Shown: positions 9,972 to 22,362 of the stretch, piece by piece | Position numbering within the stretch: position 1 is the first letter of the stretch | How the letters are laid out: each line of letters begins with the position of its first letter | Assembly (NCBI GenBank): GCA_003550305.1 | Contig: QKYT01000113.1 | Location: 43,336-107,335, forward strand | Origin: Glomus cerebriforme | Lineage: Eukaryota; Glomeromycota; Glomeromycetes; Glomerales; Glomeraceae | Reading direction: 5' to 3' | Length of the DNA stretch: 64,000 bases | Position numbers and translations under genes: made by a program | The notes under the pieces: model-generated | Database searches by the model: none | Seen by the model: only the letters and a program-made list of their open reading frames with translations | What the model was told of the DNA's origin: nothing

Positions 9972-10558
9972 ATGCGAGGTTTAAGAGGTTTTAGAACATC
10001 AAGGAGATATATACAATTGGAAGACACTGGCTTTTCTGATGCACAGTTTCGAAGACCAGTTTATCCGAGTACGTATTTTTACTTTAACATCGAAGGATTA
10101 TTCATTTGAAAGTTTTTTAATATCTAATTTTCTAATTTAATTTGCTTTATTTATAAAGTTCCATGGAAATCAATTATTTTAGCTACAATTTTATTTGTGC
10201 TGGGCTCTTTAGGAATTATTCTGGGATCGCTTATTATAACTGGTATTATTGCTGACGAGGTATGAATGTTTATTAAAAATTTATGTTATCATGATAGTAT
10301 TTTTACTTATAAATCAAATAATTTAGGAGTGGCTTGATAGAGGAAAACCTTTCTTTTTCCTTGGGTCGTTATTATTTATACCTGGTAATTTAGAATAGAA
10401 ACAAATTGGTTTTTTTTGGCAATTTAATGATCGTTTAACTTTTTTTTATTAATTAATTCTTTTCTTTTTATTAAATAGGTGCTTATCATGTTGCACTTGC
10501 TTATTATGCTTACAAGGGATATGATGGGTATGATTTCAATCAAATTCCTGACTGGTAA
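9972..10558 (+). CDS. TMEM230-like two-pass membrane protein
   Basis: Four exons (9972-10068, 10159-10259, 10327-10384, 10479-10558), all GT-AG, giving 111 aa. Two hydrophobic spans (SIILATILFVLGSLGIILGS and FFFLGSLLFIPGAYHVALAY) are followed by the family's C-terminal signature YYAYKGYDGYDFNQIPDW, very close to animal TMEM230 (YYASKGYRGYSYDDIPDF). The N-terminus is short, basic and cytosolic. In animals TMEM230 is on endosomal and secretory vesicles and acts in trafficking; the fungal role is unknown. Length matches the short animal isoform (about 120 aa). Confidence 0.9.
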
Positions 10559-10785
10559 AATCAATATATATATATATAGGAAGATATATTAGATAAACCA
10601 CTTTATTAAGTACATGTAGTTTAGAATATCCCATCATTATTTTTCTTATAATTTATTAGTTTATGATGTGCATGTATTCATTTTTTTTCATTAGCTTAAA
10701 TCATTATAAATCATTATTCAAGTTTATAATCTTTTCAAAATTCTAGTTATAAAGGAATGAAAGGTTTTGCAATATTAAAGTCCAA

Positions 10786-11496
10786 TTATTCAATGAATCT
10801 TTTCTCCCTTAATAATAATTCATCTCCTGGAAATTCATGTGCGAAAATTTGTCCACTAGTTCCAAACATTATAGTCATAAATACTACTAATAAACCTAGT
10901 CTCGACCTTTGACTTTGTTTATAGTCTAATGAATCCCTTATACTCTTTTCCCTCTCTTTATGAACCTCAGATTTGGCCCTTCTTAGTTCTTCACCATAAT
11001 GTCTTTGAAAATGTTCCTGAAAATTAAAATTTTCCTTTTGTTTGTTATGAAAATTAAATCCTGATCTATTACGTCCAATTGTATCAGAATACACACCAGC
11101 ATTATTTCCACGACGTTTCGCACGAGATCGATATGAATAATAAGAATTTGAAGGATTATTTTTAAGTTGATGCCGTATTGACTGATCGTATTCTCTCCTA
11201 CTTTGTTCTTTACTTAAAATTGAATATGCTTCATTTATTCGAAGAAATCTTGAATGTGCTGTTTTATCACCTATATTAACATCTGGATGATATCTTTTAG
11301 ATAATTTATAAAATTGTGCCTTTATTAATTTGTGTTCAGCATCCGGAGGAACTTCTAAAGCATCATAATGCTGACGTGAAGTTAGAAGTGATTGTGAAAA
11401 GAAACGACGCTCTGCATAAACTGAATGGATCGACGAACCAAGAGAATTTAAAGAACAAACGCAAGAAGGTTTAGAACGAACAAACACTGTTTTCAT
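10786..11496 (-). CDS. Mitochondrial J-domain protein, DNAJC30-like
   Basis: Single exon, 236 aa. Residues about 43-106 are a J domain (HYDALEVPPDAEHKLIKAQF) with the HPD tripeptide at 70-72, needed to stimulate Hsp70 ATPase. The Arg/Ser-rich N-terminus (VYAERRFFSQSLL) looks like a mitochondrial presequence. Later comes FNFQEHFQRHYGEELRRAKS, which resembles DNAJC30 (FNFDAFYQAHYGEQLER), then a Lys/Arg/Glu helix and a single C-terminal membrane span (LGLLVVFMTIMFGTSG). Architecture and length (DNAJC30 226 aa) agree. In animals DNAJC30 is an inner-membrane protein linked to ATP synthase and complex I maintenance. Its start is 154 bp from that of the CutA gene, on the opposite strand. Confidence 0.82.
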   Translation of the reverse strand: MKTVFVRSKPSCVCSLNSLGSSIHSVYAERRFFSQSLLTSRQHYDALEVPPDAEHKLIKAQFYKLSKRYHPDVNIGDKTAHSRFLRINEAYSILSKEQSRREYDQSIRHQLKNNPSNSYYSYRSRAKRRGNNAGVYSDTIGRNRSGFNFHNKQKENFNFQEHFQRHYGEELRRAKSEVHKEREKSIRDSLDYKQSQRSRLGLLVVFMTIMFGTSGQIFAHEFPGDELLLREKRFIE

Positions 11497-11650
11497 ATTA
11501 AAATACTATATTAAAACTATATATATAATTCGAAATTTTCAGAAATAAAAACTATAAAAACTATGGAACAATAAATAAATGTGTATAGATTACGTAATTA
11601 TTGTTACTATTGGTTGGTTAAAAATCGAAAAATAGTCTAAAAAATTAAGC
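11497..11650. promoter_or_regulatory. Divergent promoter with ATTACGTAAT palindrome and CCAAT box
   Basis: The 154-bp gap between the DNAJC30-like and CutA starts holds ATTACGTAAT at 11589-11598, a bZIP-type palindrome, and an inverted CCAAT (ATTGG) near 11609. Both genes appear mitochondrial, so co-regulation is possible but unproven. Confidence 0.35.
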
Positions 11651-12426
11651 ATGATTCCTTCACTTTTACGACCACGTCGCTTTTATCAACCATTCCGTTT
11701 TTCAGAATCTCGACCTTTTACTTTACGCTTATTCACTTTTACTCTTCTTCTTACACATTTGTCGCCTCGTCTTTTTTCAACAACTTCTGGCTGTGCAGCT
11801 CCTTCATTAAAGTCAGTCATGGAAAGTGCTGCGGAATCACGTATTATATTTGTTACATGTCCTAACGAAGAACTTGCTTTAAAATTATCACGAGGTAAAC
11901 GATTTCTAATAAGCGTATTTTCAATTTTGTTTAATTGAAAGCATTAACTTACTTCGTCAAAGGTTTGTTACAAGAGAAACTTGTTGCTTGCGTCAAGATT
12001 ATACCGAAAGTTACTTCCCTTTATTGTAAGTGTAATTAGGTCACCTGTTTCATTTTTTTTCGTGTTCTTAAGTTCTGTTTGCAAATTATTCAGGGTGGGA
12101 AGGCAAAATTGAAGAATCCGCGGATCAACTGCTAATGATAAAAACTTTGGAAAAGGTAACTAAAAATAATCCTTAGAATTTGCTCTAAGATTTATAATTA
12201 ATGTCCTTCTTCTTTAGCATGTCGCCGAAATCACGGATTATGTAAATAAAAATCACGATTACACTGTTCCGGAAGTGCTTTCTGTTAAAGTACGAAATAA
12301 ATTTTTATTTATTTTTTTTTTATTATGTTGCCATAAAGTAATTAATTGTAAATCTTGCTTGTGTATTAGGTTGATGGGGGTAACGAATCATATTTAAAGT
12401 GGATCAAAGATAGTGTTAAACCATGA
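11651..12426 (+). CDS. CutA1 family protein with N-terminal extension
   Basis: Five exons (11651-11894, 11942-12025, 12094-12155, 12218-12289, 12370-12426), all in frame; 172 aa. The C-terminal ~110 residues are a full CutA1 fold: RIIFVTCPNEELALKLSRAL, EKLVACVKIIPKVTSLYWWE, GKIEESADQLLMIKT, DYTVPEVLSVKVDGGNESYL. The family hallmarks are present: ACVxI, YWWxGKIEE and the YxVPEV motif. The first ~60 residues are rich in Arg, Ser, Phe and Leu without acidic residues (MIPSLLRPRRFYQPFRF), which fits a mitochondrial or secretory targeting sequence. CutA1 proteins are trimers linked to divalent-metal tolerance in bacteria and to acetylcholinesterase anchoring in mammals; the molecular role is unsettled. 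The first two introns are under 70 nt. Confidence 0.92.
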
Positions 12427-12496
12427 GTTGCGGTTTATTTTTATGAGGAGATAATGAATTCTATATATATCTGTGTAAATAGTTGATGGCGATCAT

Positions 12497-12502
12497 CACG
12501 TG
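12497..12502. promoter_or_regulatory. E-box (ATCACGTGA) before Gemin5
   Basis: CACGTG within ATCACGTGA, 82 nt upstream of the Gemin5 ATG; fits the Cbf1/USF bHLH consensus RTCACGTG. The gap between the CutA stop and the Gemin5 start is only 157 bp. Confidence 0.35.
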
Positions 12503-12583
12503 AAAGTTTCATGATACAATAAAATAAATTTTCTTAAACGTGTCAATACCAAATTACCGTTGTTATTGAAAGATTTTCCAAAT

Positions 12584-15500
12584 ATGAGGAGTAATGCAAA
12601 AATTTTCCGTTGCATCCCTCCTTCACCAAATTGGTTCTTGTATAATATTGTTTCGTTATCTCCAGAAACAAACTTCCTTGCATATGCTGCTGCTACCACT
12701 GTGTTTCTTCTAAATGCAGAAACTTTACAGTATGTCGGGTATTTATCAGGGCACTCCAATAAAATAAACGCGTTGGATACAGCCGGTTATTTATGTGTTA
12801 GTGGTAGCTCTGATAAAACTGTAAGGTGCTGGGATATGGAAAGCCAAAAACAAGTCGCGTCCCTGACTTCTTTCAAGGTATTTGTGAATTATTTCGATAA
12901 ATAAACAAAATAGATTTATAAACTTGATGCGATTATCCAATTCATACTAGAGCGATATACAAGCTGTTGCATGGACTACGGATAGGCAATTAATTGTGTC
13001 AGGTATGATTTCAGTTTATTTATATAATTATTAATTGAATTCACATTAATCGCGCTTAAATGTGTAATTTCGTTTATTAGGTGACAAACTTGGAGATTTA
13101 ACTATTTGGAATCATAATAATAATAAGATGAACAAATGTTATTTTATTCAATCACCTGTCGATTACATTGCTGCATCGCCAACTCATCATAGATTAATTG
13201 CAGTCGCGTAAGTTTTCTTATTCTATATGTTATCCATTAAAATTATTGAATATTTATTATTCTATCTTAGCTTTCATAATGGAGCAATACTTGTTGTAAA
13301 CATTGATTCAAATTTGAATGGCCACATTACGCGCCGGTTAAATGGGCACGATCTTGAAATTCAAAGTTTATGTTGGGAACCAGGTAACCATTGTCAAGTG
13401 TCAAATCTTTCAGATTTGAATAATTTATATATTAGGACTGATTAATAACATAATAAACTAGGAAATGATATAACATCGGAATATACACATTTGGTTTCTG
13501 GATCTAGAGATAAAACGATACGCATTTGGAATGTTGAAGAAGAAAAGCTTGCAAGAACAATCACTATGCCAGGTCCTTCGCCTCACTTGACAGATCAACA
13601 AAAAGGAAGGCTATTCATGTCTACTGTATGGGTCCCTGGAAGAAATTGGCTGATTTCGGCTTCATATATGTAAAATATATTTTACACTTTTATAATATTA
13701 TAATGATTTTTTTTTTTACTATGCTTCCTATTTCAGAATCATGAATTCTTATGATGTTATTTTATATATAGGGGTGATGTTTATATATGGGACCTTGATA
13801 TTTTACCGGCAAAATTCCAAAAATTTAATATTCATCATCGGCCTATTTTTACAATGCAATTTTTTCCCCGTGGCACAAGAATGGTTACAACTTCAATGGA
13901 CCGTCAGGTATTTTCAGATTCATATGGATTTAAATTTTTATAAAGCATTATTAATTTAATTAATTTATCAAAGATAATTATATGGGATATTATCGAAAGA
14001 AAACCTATAATTACTGCGGTTACTAATTCTCAAACTATTAGTGATCTTGCTATTTCACCTGCGGATCCATATAAATTGGCAATTGGAGGCGGGGATACTT
14101 CAGTTAAGATATGGAAGTTTGCCAACCTTCAAAACCCATATGATATTTCATTATATTACAAGGGACTTAAAACCAAAATCTCAAGTGTAAGTGATTCAAA
14201 GTGTTCTAATTAATATTGTTAGTTATTTATTAAACTTAATTTCTTCATCTATATTATAATTTTTTATTCATATTAGTTAAAATATCACCCAACTAAAGAG
14301 GGATTGTTTGCTTATGGCACTGATATTGGTACAATTGGTTGGTTTGATGAGTTCCAGAATGATAAGAATTTTAAAACTTTTACTTCTTATCATAAGAGTA
14401 AAGTGTATTCTATTCAATGGTGTGCGCCAGAATGGTTAAATTGGTCAGTAAAAGAGACACCAGGAATGTTCATTCTCAGTTGTGGAGGCGATGGTCAAAT
14501 TTTGCTAAGTGACATTGCGAAACCTAAGGCACCTTCTATTTCCGTCAATGATATGATCAAAGAAGTTAATACAGATTGGATACAAATATTAAAGGTAAAA
14601 TCTTGGAAACACATTGTATTAAATTATTTTTTATTTGACTTAAAGTGCATTTATTTGTAGAATAAATCCGGATATTTACCAAAACGAAGCGAAATTGCTG
14701 TACACCCTACTGGAAAATATCTAGCTGTTGGTAATGTTGATGGACGGTTAGAAGTTTATGAATTACCTTCGTTAAAAATAATATATCATAATGTTGGACA
14801 TCGCGCCACGATTAATAAACTTTCATGGTGTCCTCCGGGTTTGTTATATGTCAAATATTTTGTGTTATATTTTGCTTATTTAAATAACTTATATTATTGA
14901 GATCATTTTAGATACCGAAGGAAATTCCTTTTTACTTGCATCTGGTTCGGATGATACTTTAATTACAATCCATAACTTAAGCGACCAGGAAAAATTAGCT
15001 TCCACGGGTATTTTTTTTAACTATTTGTAACATTAATTATGATAAATTTTGATTAATTCATATATGAATGTTATGTTAGTTTACATTCCGACATCATCAT
15101 GTATGCAAATTCTTCGAATGCATAAAAGAGGAGTAACTGACGTCTCATGGTGTCCAACTAATACTACTATGATTCTTTCTTCGTCGTTCGATGGAACAGC
15201 GATTGTAATTAAATCATATTAATTGTTTTATGAAATTTTAATGTATAATTATGTTAAATGATTTTTATTTATATTTTTAAGGTTTGGAATTTATCAGATG
15301 GCTCTCCAATTTCTCTATTCTGTGGACATCAACCTCACAGTCGGGTGTTTTGTACAGAATGGAGTTTGCATGATGAAGATTTAGTTTTTACTGCTGGAGA
15401 TGATGCAACGTGTTTTGCTTGGAGGCCCAGTGAAAATCTCTATAAACAGAAGAAAGGTATCATTTAATCATTCTTATGTCATTCTGTTTCATTAAATGGG

Positions 15501-17362
15501 AATCTAATAATGTTGAAATAATATTTAAAATGATAAAAAGATACACTAAGTGAAATCAAACCAGACTCAGTCTTGCCGAATGAAAAATCGTCATCTACGG
15601 CACAAAGTATTGCATCGACAGAAACTGTCATTGTTCATTCAACAGTAAAAAAAGATATTGGTTTGCCCACAGAAGTTGGACGCAAGCCAGACAATCGGTC
15701 ATCCAAAAAAATTAAAAAATTAAAAAATCTTCTTCCTGTTAGTTCTATTCCTGCTCGACGTAAGAATCTTCAATATAAGATATTCGAGCTCGCACATAAA
15801 TTACATGGCGGAGAATGGGAAAAGGCTATGAATTTGTGGGATGATAAGGAACTTGGTAAAGAAAATGTCGTTGATTCACAAAAGTCGACATTTGATCAGC
15901 TCTTCTTTGGAGAAAAATACATGGCAAGAAAAGTTATGTCTAAAGAAGGTATACTATATTTATATTTATTTAGTTAGCTCTGGTAATTAGGTAATTATAG
16001 CAAAGTATTAATTAATCCTTAATATATATTTTGGAAGTTGCGGCACATAATGAGACAGGTGCCACTTTCAATTTGGGTGGTTTAGAAGCAAATCCGGCAA
16101 TTTTATTGGATTTATGGTCCAGTAATTTTACATCATTGGTCAAACGTACTGAAGACAGTGAGGAATTTTATGAGCAGGATTGGATGATTCTCGCTCTTAG
16201 TCCTATTGGTAGGAATTTATAATTTTTCTTTCGTAGAATTAATATATATATAAATAGCAAATAAAATGTTTAATTCACAGCTGGACGAGATGTATGGTTA
16301 TCTATGATGCGCCGACAAGCTCAAAAACTAGCAGCAAAAAATGATAATCATGGAGCCGTTATGTGTTGGATTGCGTGTGGAGAGATACATGAAGCAATTA
16401 AGGTTTATTGTAAAGCTGAAATGTTTCGGTAAATCACTATAATAAAATTTTTTTTTTCATTATGAACATGTTATATATAGAAAGGAATATAGCTAAAACA
16501 CTTCTGTCTTTTAGTGAAGCTATTGCTCTGGCAAAGTTACGTCTTCTCGATGATGATCCTATTTTTTCAGATTTATATTGTTCGTGGGCGGTTCAATTAG
16601 AAAAGGAAGAGGCATATGAACAGGCTGCCTTGTGGTAGCTATATTATGAAATTTCATATTATTGTTTTTTCAAATTGCGCATATTTTGTTATACGTAAAC
16701 ATTAGTATTTTCTCTTTTTTTTTTGTTGAGCTATTCTTTAACTATATTATCTATTTTGGTTCAGTCATCTCATGGCAGAAAAAGAAAATTCAGTGCATCA
16801 CGTATTGAATACTTTAGCACGTCGAGGAGATCCTTCTTCACTTCGTGCTTCAGCAAGTTTAGCATTAATGCTTAGAGATGATTCTACCGAAGAACGAATA
16901 CGTCGCTATCATGAAAAAGCAGAAGAAAAGAAAGCATTAAATACGGAAGGAAATTCGTCTGAAATTCAATCAAATACCCAATCTTTAAGCATGCAACATA
17001 AGTCCTTGAAAACCGAAAGTGATGAGTCGACGTTTGATTCAAGTTCTACAAATAATTTCATTAAGATACTTAAGGCTGATGTAGAAATTAAGAATAAAGA
17101 TATTGACGAGAAAGATCTTGAATCGTCATTGGGATATGTAAATGACGAAAAGAATTCGAATATAAATTTAGCAGAGATAGGAAATGACTCTTTAGAGTTA
17201 TCTCAGGAAGTAACTACATCTCAAAATATAGAACTTGATAAACATGATCTTGAAATTAGATTGAATGATGATGTAGGCACGAGTACAACAAATAATAAAA
17301 CTGTGTTTGATTCTGGACAAATTGAAATTAATTTGAGTTCTGACGAAGAGGTTGAAATATAG
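12584..17362 (+). CDS. Gemin5 orthologue (SMN-complex WD40 protein)
   Basis: I traced 17 exons giving 1159 aa: 12584-12877, 12951-13002, 13081-13207, 13271-13383, 13462-13669, 13772-13907, 13974-14186, 14277-14594, 14661-14838, 14912-15007, 15080-15204, 15282-15456, 15541-15948, 16038-16208, 16281-16428, 16515-16634 and 16765-17362. Residues 1-~680 are two consecutive WD40 propellers (for example SGSRDKTIRIWNVEEEKLAR and GGGDTSVKIWKFANL). It opens with the Gemin5-like PPSPNW motif. The C-terminal part has the TPR-like dimerisation region (REAIALAKLRLLDDDPIFSD, LARRGDPSSLRASASLALML). Family role: recognises the Sm site and cap of pre-snRNAs and delivers them to the SMN complex. The last ~130 residues are acidic and low complexity. 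Shorter than human (1508 aa). Confidence 0.93.
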
Positions 17363-17672
17363 ATAATACAGATAAATCTGATTTGAGGGTGTTAGTTGTT
17401 ATAGAATTTATTAATATAAATAAAAATTTTTAAAATTTGACTATAGTATAATATACAAGTTAAATTTGTGTAACCGATTATTGTAATGTTCCAATCAAAT
17501 TCGTTAAAACTTATCAGTCACAGATGCGAGAAAAATATTTTCCCCAATTTCGTTTTTTTCGTCTTTGTATTAGACATTTCACCTCACTTCGACTTTCCTT
17601 CTCGGTTAAAGATAGTTCTTGACGCAAATTCTTTATTTATATTACAATAGCACGATAGCACAATCTATAAAT
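17363..17672. other. Intergenic region Gemin5 to Lys-rich gene
   Basis: 310 bp holding the 3' end of Gemin5 and the promoter of the next gene. No distinct motif stands out. Confidence 0.4.
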
Positions 17673-18998
17673 ATGAATCAAGTTTATAATAATCCTTTAA
17701 TTATCAGGAATGTTGAATTTAAAGAATACCTTACCGAGGAAGAAGCTTTAAAGAAAATCAATGAATTTAGATTTAGTGAAGCAGGACAAGTATTACCCGA
17801 TAATAAGAAAATTAGTTTAAAAAGGATCGCAAATTATTTTGTTACTCATCCAAATTTTGATGAAGTTTCTGATAATCATGTGCTTATTAGAGAAGGTTAT
17901 CCTATTATTTTTACCAGTAAAAATTATAAAAAAATAAAGTATGAAAAATCAGTTAAAAGGGATGAAACAGATGGAATTAGGAATAATCTACCTCTTGGTG
18001 GTGATGATGTTGGTGAGAATAGTTTTAACACTTTAACTAAAAGTGATCCACTTAGAAAAAGAAATACTTCAAATCCGAATCCTAGAATACGCGATATAGA
18101 TAATAAACCTCAAATATTGGTTCCGGATGAAGTCGAAATAATGACTACTCAAGAAAGTTACGTGAAAGAGGATATTTCTAAATCCAACAAATTAAAAATC
18201 GCTACAAAGAAGAAAAATCAGAGTAGCGTTACAAAGAATAAAGCAAGTGAGGACCATAATAGGTCAAATAGAGTTGTAATTTCGCCACCAAAGAAGAAGA
18301 AAAAGAATAAGAAATCTATAAATAAAGAAAGCAACGCTGCCATAGACAAAGGTATTCAAGGAATTGAGTTGATCCAGGAGATTAATGTGGAAAGAGTAAA
18401 TTTTGGCTCTTCAAAGCAATCTGCATTTAATGATGATGAGAAATGTGCCTTTAAAAAGAATGAAGCTGCAAAAGAAAGTGATAATAGTATTGTAAAAAAA
18501 GATAGAAGTGTCCCAACAGAGAAGAAATCTGAAAATGAAGTAATAATCAGAACTTCTAAGAAGAGAACTTCTCAGGAGGGTGATAAGATAAATGTTAAAA
18601 AGGTTAAAGTTGTTGACCCTTCAAATAATTCTATCTTTGATGAAGAAAGCGATGATATCAACGGCGAAGTCATTGGTGAACGTAGAATTCAGGGTACTCC
18701 AAAAGTTATTGATGAAACAGGATTAATCCAAGGCACTGCAAAAGTTAAAGGAGATCCTTTAAAGAAGAAGAAAAAGAAGAAATCTAAAGAAACTAATCTT
18801 AAAGCTATCCAAGGAATCGCATCATCCGCGGATAAGATTAGTAAAGTAAAGAATGATAAAAAGGAGAGTGGATCAAAAAACAATAAAAGCATTTCTCCTA
18901 AAGAGTCTATAAGTAAAGATAGTACTAATATTGATAACTCTGTTACTATAAATATGAAGAAAAAGAAAAAGAATAAGCTTAGAACTGAATTTGATTAA
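17673..18998 (+). CDS. Lys-rich protein of unknown function, probably nucleolar
   Basis: Single-exon ORF, 441 aa from the ATG at 17673; the frame stays open upstream without another ATG. Residues 1-~90 look folded (NPLIIRNVEFKEYLTEEEAL, then DNKKISLKRIANYFVTHPNF). The rest is disordered and very rich in Lys, Ser, Asn and Asp, with runs such as PPKKKKKNKKS and LKKKKKKKSK. A short motif (I/L)QG(T/I) recurs four times (GIQGIEL, RIQGTPK, LIQGTAK, AIQGIAS) between about residues 225 and 395. Composition resembles nucleolar or ribosome-biogenesis proteins, but I do not recognise a family. Convergent with GlnRS. Confidence 0.75.
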   Translation: MNQVYNNPLIIRNVEFKEYLTEEEALKKINEFRFSEAGQVLPDNKKISLKRIANYFVTHPNFDEVSDNHVLIREGYPIIFTSKNYKKIKYEKSVKRDETDGIRNNLPLGGDDVGENSFNTLTKSDPLRKRNTSNPNPRIRDIDNKPQILVPDEVEIMTTQESYVKEDISKSNKLKIATKKKNQSSVTKNKASEDHNRSNRVVISPPKKKKKNKKSINKESNAAIDKGIQGIELIQEINVERVNFGSSKQSAFNDDEKCAFKKNEAAKESDNSIVKKDRSVPTEKKSENEVIIRTSKKRTSQEGDKINVKKVKVVDPSNNSIFDEESDDINGEVIGERRIQGTPKVIDETGLIQGTAKVKGDPLKKKKKKKSKETNLKAIQGIASSADKISKVKNDKKESGSKNNKSISPKESISKDSTNIDNSVTINMKKKKKNKLRTEFD

Positions 18999-19407
18999 AA
19001 TCCAATTTTGTTTTATATAATAAGTCTCTTTAGTATTGCAAATTTCCAGGTTTATATAACTTATTTGATAGAAAATTTTAAATAATTAATGTATTATATT
19101 GTCCCGTTTGTTTTGGGATATAGTGTTGCAAACATTAAATCTTATTACAGAAAAAAAATCATCTTTATTATTATTAATGTCAAAGAATTGCTTAATTCTG
19201 CACGAATTTTATTTTTCAAAATATAAAGAAATCTAAAAAGCAATTTGTATAAGAAATCAGCTATTCAATCTTTTGGTAGCTAATGTTAAATAGAGCGCGG
19301 AATAAACAAAAATTCTAATTATTAAGTCCGCGTAAAAATCCAAGTTCCATAATTATTAATTTATCTATTTATTAACTAACTAAATTATAATAAGTATGGC
19401 CTTATCT
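18999..19407. other. Convergent 3' intergenic region
   Basis: 409 bp between the stops of the Lys-rich gene and GlnRS. AT-rich; nothing recognisable beyond likely 3' UTRs. Confidence 0.4.
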
Positions 19408-22362
19408 TTAATTTTTTTTAGGATCTTCTTTTAATGAAACAATCTTATTAAGAATATATTTATTCTCGATTTCATTATTTTCGTTAATAAAAGAATCTTT
19501 ATCAAGACAAAAATATCCAACGCGAATAGCTTGGAATCTAACAGTTTCAAAATATTTCTTCTCTAAATTGTCAAAACTTTTTGAGATGACTTGATTTAAT
19601 CCAATTTCAATTAAAGAATTAGTAGCTATTTTTAAACTATCAGGATAAATATCTTTTAAGAAACCTTCAGGATGTGCCAAAGGATTTTCTGATATAAAAA
19701 GATTATTATAAATTTTAACTTCATTTAAACGAATAGGGGATTTATGTTTTGTTGATTCTGACACCCATTGAATATATGTTTTAGGTTTTTTAACATCTAG
19801 TCCACTTTCATACTGACAAATTAAATATTCAATATTTCCTTCTGGATCTTTCTTTATGCTAGTACATGTAATACAATGGTTTACGTATAATAACCCTACT
19901 GTTTTGCCAACAGCAAGTCGAAAATAATCTGGAGAATCTTGTTCCCGAAAATCTGATTTATCGATATAAACGGTCTTACTAAATGGAACAACATGCTATA
20001 AATAAAAAAAAAGGCAATAATTATTAAATGGTAAAAATTCCTTGAAATTAGTTTTTACAATTATATTTCATATTTACCTCACCCATAGAAGGAACTTTTG
20101 GTTTGAAAGGGATTGTTAATTCCTCTATATAATCATCTGGTAAATTTTCAATTATTATCTTGATGGGATCCACAACTAACATTAACCTTGGTGCATGGGC
20201 ATCAAGATAGTCACGAACATATTTATCAAAACGTGACACTTGAATTGTAGAATTTGATGTAGTAACGCCAAGATCTTGAACAAATCCATTAATCGCTTCA
20301 GGAGGGACTCCACGTCTGCGTAAAGCTGGTAAAGTATATAATCTTGGATCATCCCATCCTTCAACATATCCTTCATTAACAAGTTTAGCAATTTTTCGTT
20401 TTGACGTTATAGTATTATTAATTTTTAACCTAGTATAAAAGAAGAAATTTAATAAAGTAGTATTCTAGTTAACGTAATTGATATTGAAATTACTTCCAGC
20501 AGAATAACAAACCTATTATATTCAAACTGAACAGGCTTATAAACTTCAAGTGCATCACAAAGCCAATAATATGATTCACGTGACATTCGAAACTCAAGAG
20601 TACAAAGTGAATGAGTGATATTTTCAAATGAATCACATAGACAGTGCGTATAATCATAGGTTGGATAAATACACCATTTATCACCAGTTCTATGGTGAGG
20701 GGTATATAAAATACGATATGCAACTAAATCCCAGAATTGAGGATTCCCACTTTGCATATCCATCTTCATGCGAATAGTAACTTGGCCTTCCTTATAACGT
20801 CCTTCTTTCATTTTCTCAAATTCAGTCAATGATTCATTAATTGGACGATTACGATGTATACACTCCCTACGTTCACCACCATCATCTCCTCCACGCATCT
20901 CATGCATCTCTTCAGGTGTACAACTACATGCATAAGCTTTGTCGCATTTTATTAACTCAATCGCCAATTCATATAGTTTATCAAAATAATCCGAGGAATA
21001 AGTGATCTTCCACGGAGAAAATCCCAACCATTCTATGGTTTCTTTAATGGAAGTAAAATATATTTCTTCTTCAGCTGATATTTTAAAAAGGAATATTCAT
21101 TAGAGTTCAAGTAGGATAAAATCAATTTTAAATTTTTCACCCAAATCAATCTCACCTTCTGGATTTGTGTCATCATATCTAATTAGATATTTGATAATTA
21201 TTAATAAGTCTATACATAAATTATTATATTATAAAATTTGAGTGCAAACCTGAGATAACAAAATCCGTTGTGAGTTTTTGCGTATCCGAAATTCACATTT
21301 ATTGCTTTAGCATGACCAATGTGCAAAAAACCATTTGGCTCAGGGGGAAACCGAGTAATTACTTTACCACCAGTTTCTTTTAAATGTTGTTCCATTAATT
21401 CAGGGTTTATTTGCTTATTTCCACCAGGCCTATGTAGTTTGGCTAATTCCCCTTCTAAGAACATATTTGGAACACTATTCCGATCGGATTTATTTGAACT
21501 AGACCCCGAAACTTTCATGTTTGGCTTTTTCTGATCAGTATCCTTTTTCTATATAAAGGAAAGAAAAAGGTTAAATTTTTGATTGATTAAACAACTCTAT
21601 CGATTTGAACACATACCTTTCCCTTAGCGAGCATATCTCTCTCATCTTTTGGTCCAATCAATGTAACAACTTGTTTTTCTAATTCCTCTTTAACTGTAAC
21701 GCCATTGGCCCATCTCAACTCAGGAATCTGTTTCGCTTGAGCTAATAATGGCCCAAGTAATTTGTACCTATCCTTTATGAGAGATTCCTTCTTAGATTCT
21801 AAAAATGAAGATATTGCATTCGAAATCCGCTCGGGTGTTACCATGACACCTAAATAAAAAAATAATTTAGACAGTGACAATTAGACAAAATTCCTAGATA
21901 TAATTTGTTAATAATAAAAAAAAAGTTTTCTACTTACCAACTCCACAAGCATTTTCAAAATCAGCATCAACTATTTCGTCTCCTGCATTTTCGGCGAATT
22001 TTATAGCGGCTATTCAATCCCTCACCATTTAGGTGAATAAAATTAGCCTATTAATATTCAAATATTCATTGGATCGTGTCGAAAAGTACCTTACCAGCAA
22101 CCTGTTCCGCAGTTTTTAACTTTTTATCGGTAATTGCGCGTGTAATATACCCCAAATGTGCGTTTGCATCTTTGGTAATAGTCGAGGCAAGTGTATAAAG
22201 TAAAGAACCAGTAGCTTTATCGCATCCTGTTTTACTAACGCCAGCTTCCGCGATCGTGGTTCGCAAAGTGGGTGCTAGCTTCTTATTTTTTGCTGTATCT
22301 TTGGCGCGTTGTTCTGTCAAACCAATTGATTGAAATAAGTTGACCAGTTCGTTATCAGCCAT
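19408..22362 (-). CDS. Cytosolic glutaminyl-tRNA synthetase
   Basis: Eight exons on the minus strand: 22362-22095, 22009-21938, 21849-21617, 21548-21250, 21178-21156 (23 nt), 21074-20513, 20429-20078 and 19995-19408; all joins in frame, 798 aa. The N-terminal ~200 residues are the eukaryote-specific GlnRS extension ([20 protein letters not shown]). Class I signatures follow: [20 protein letters not shown] contains the HIGH motif, and ITSKRKI is the KMSKS-equivalent. The C-terminal region ([20 protein letters not shown]) is the anticodon-binding domain. Function: ATP-dependent charging of tRNA-Gln. Length fits yeast (809 aa). It diverges from TMEM234, with a perfect Gcn4-type site in the shared promoter. 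Confidence 0.95.
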
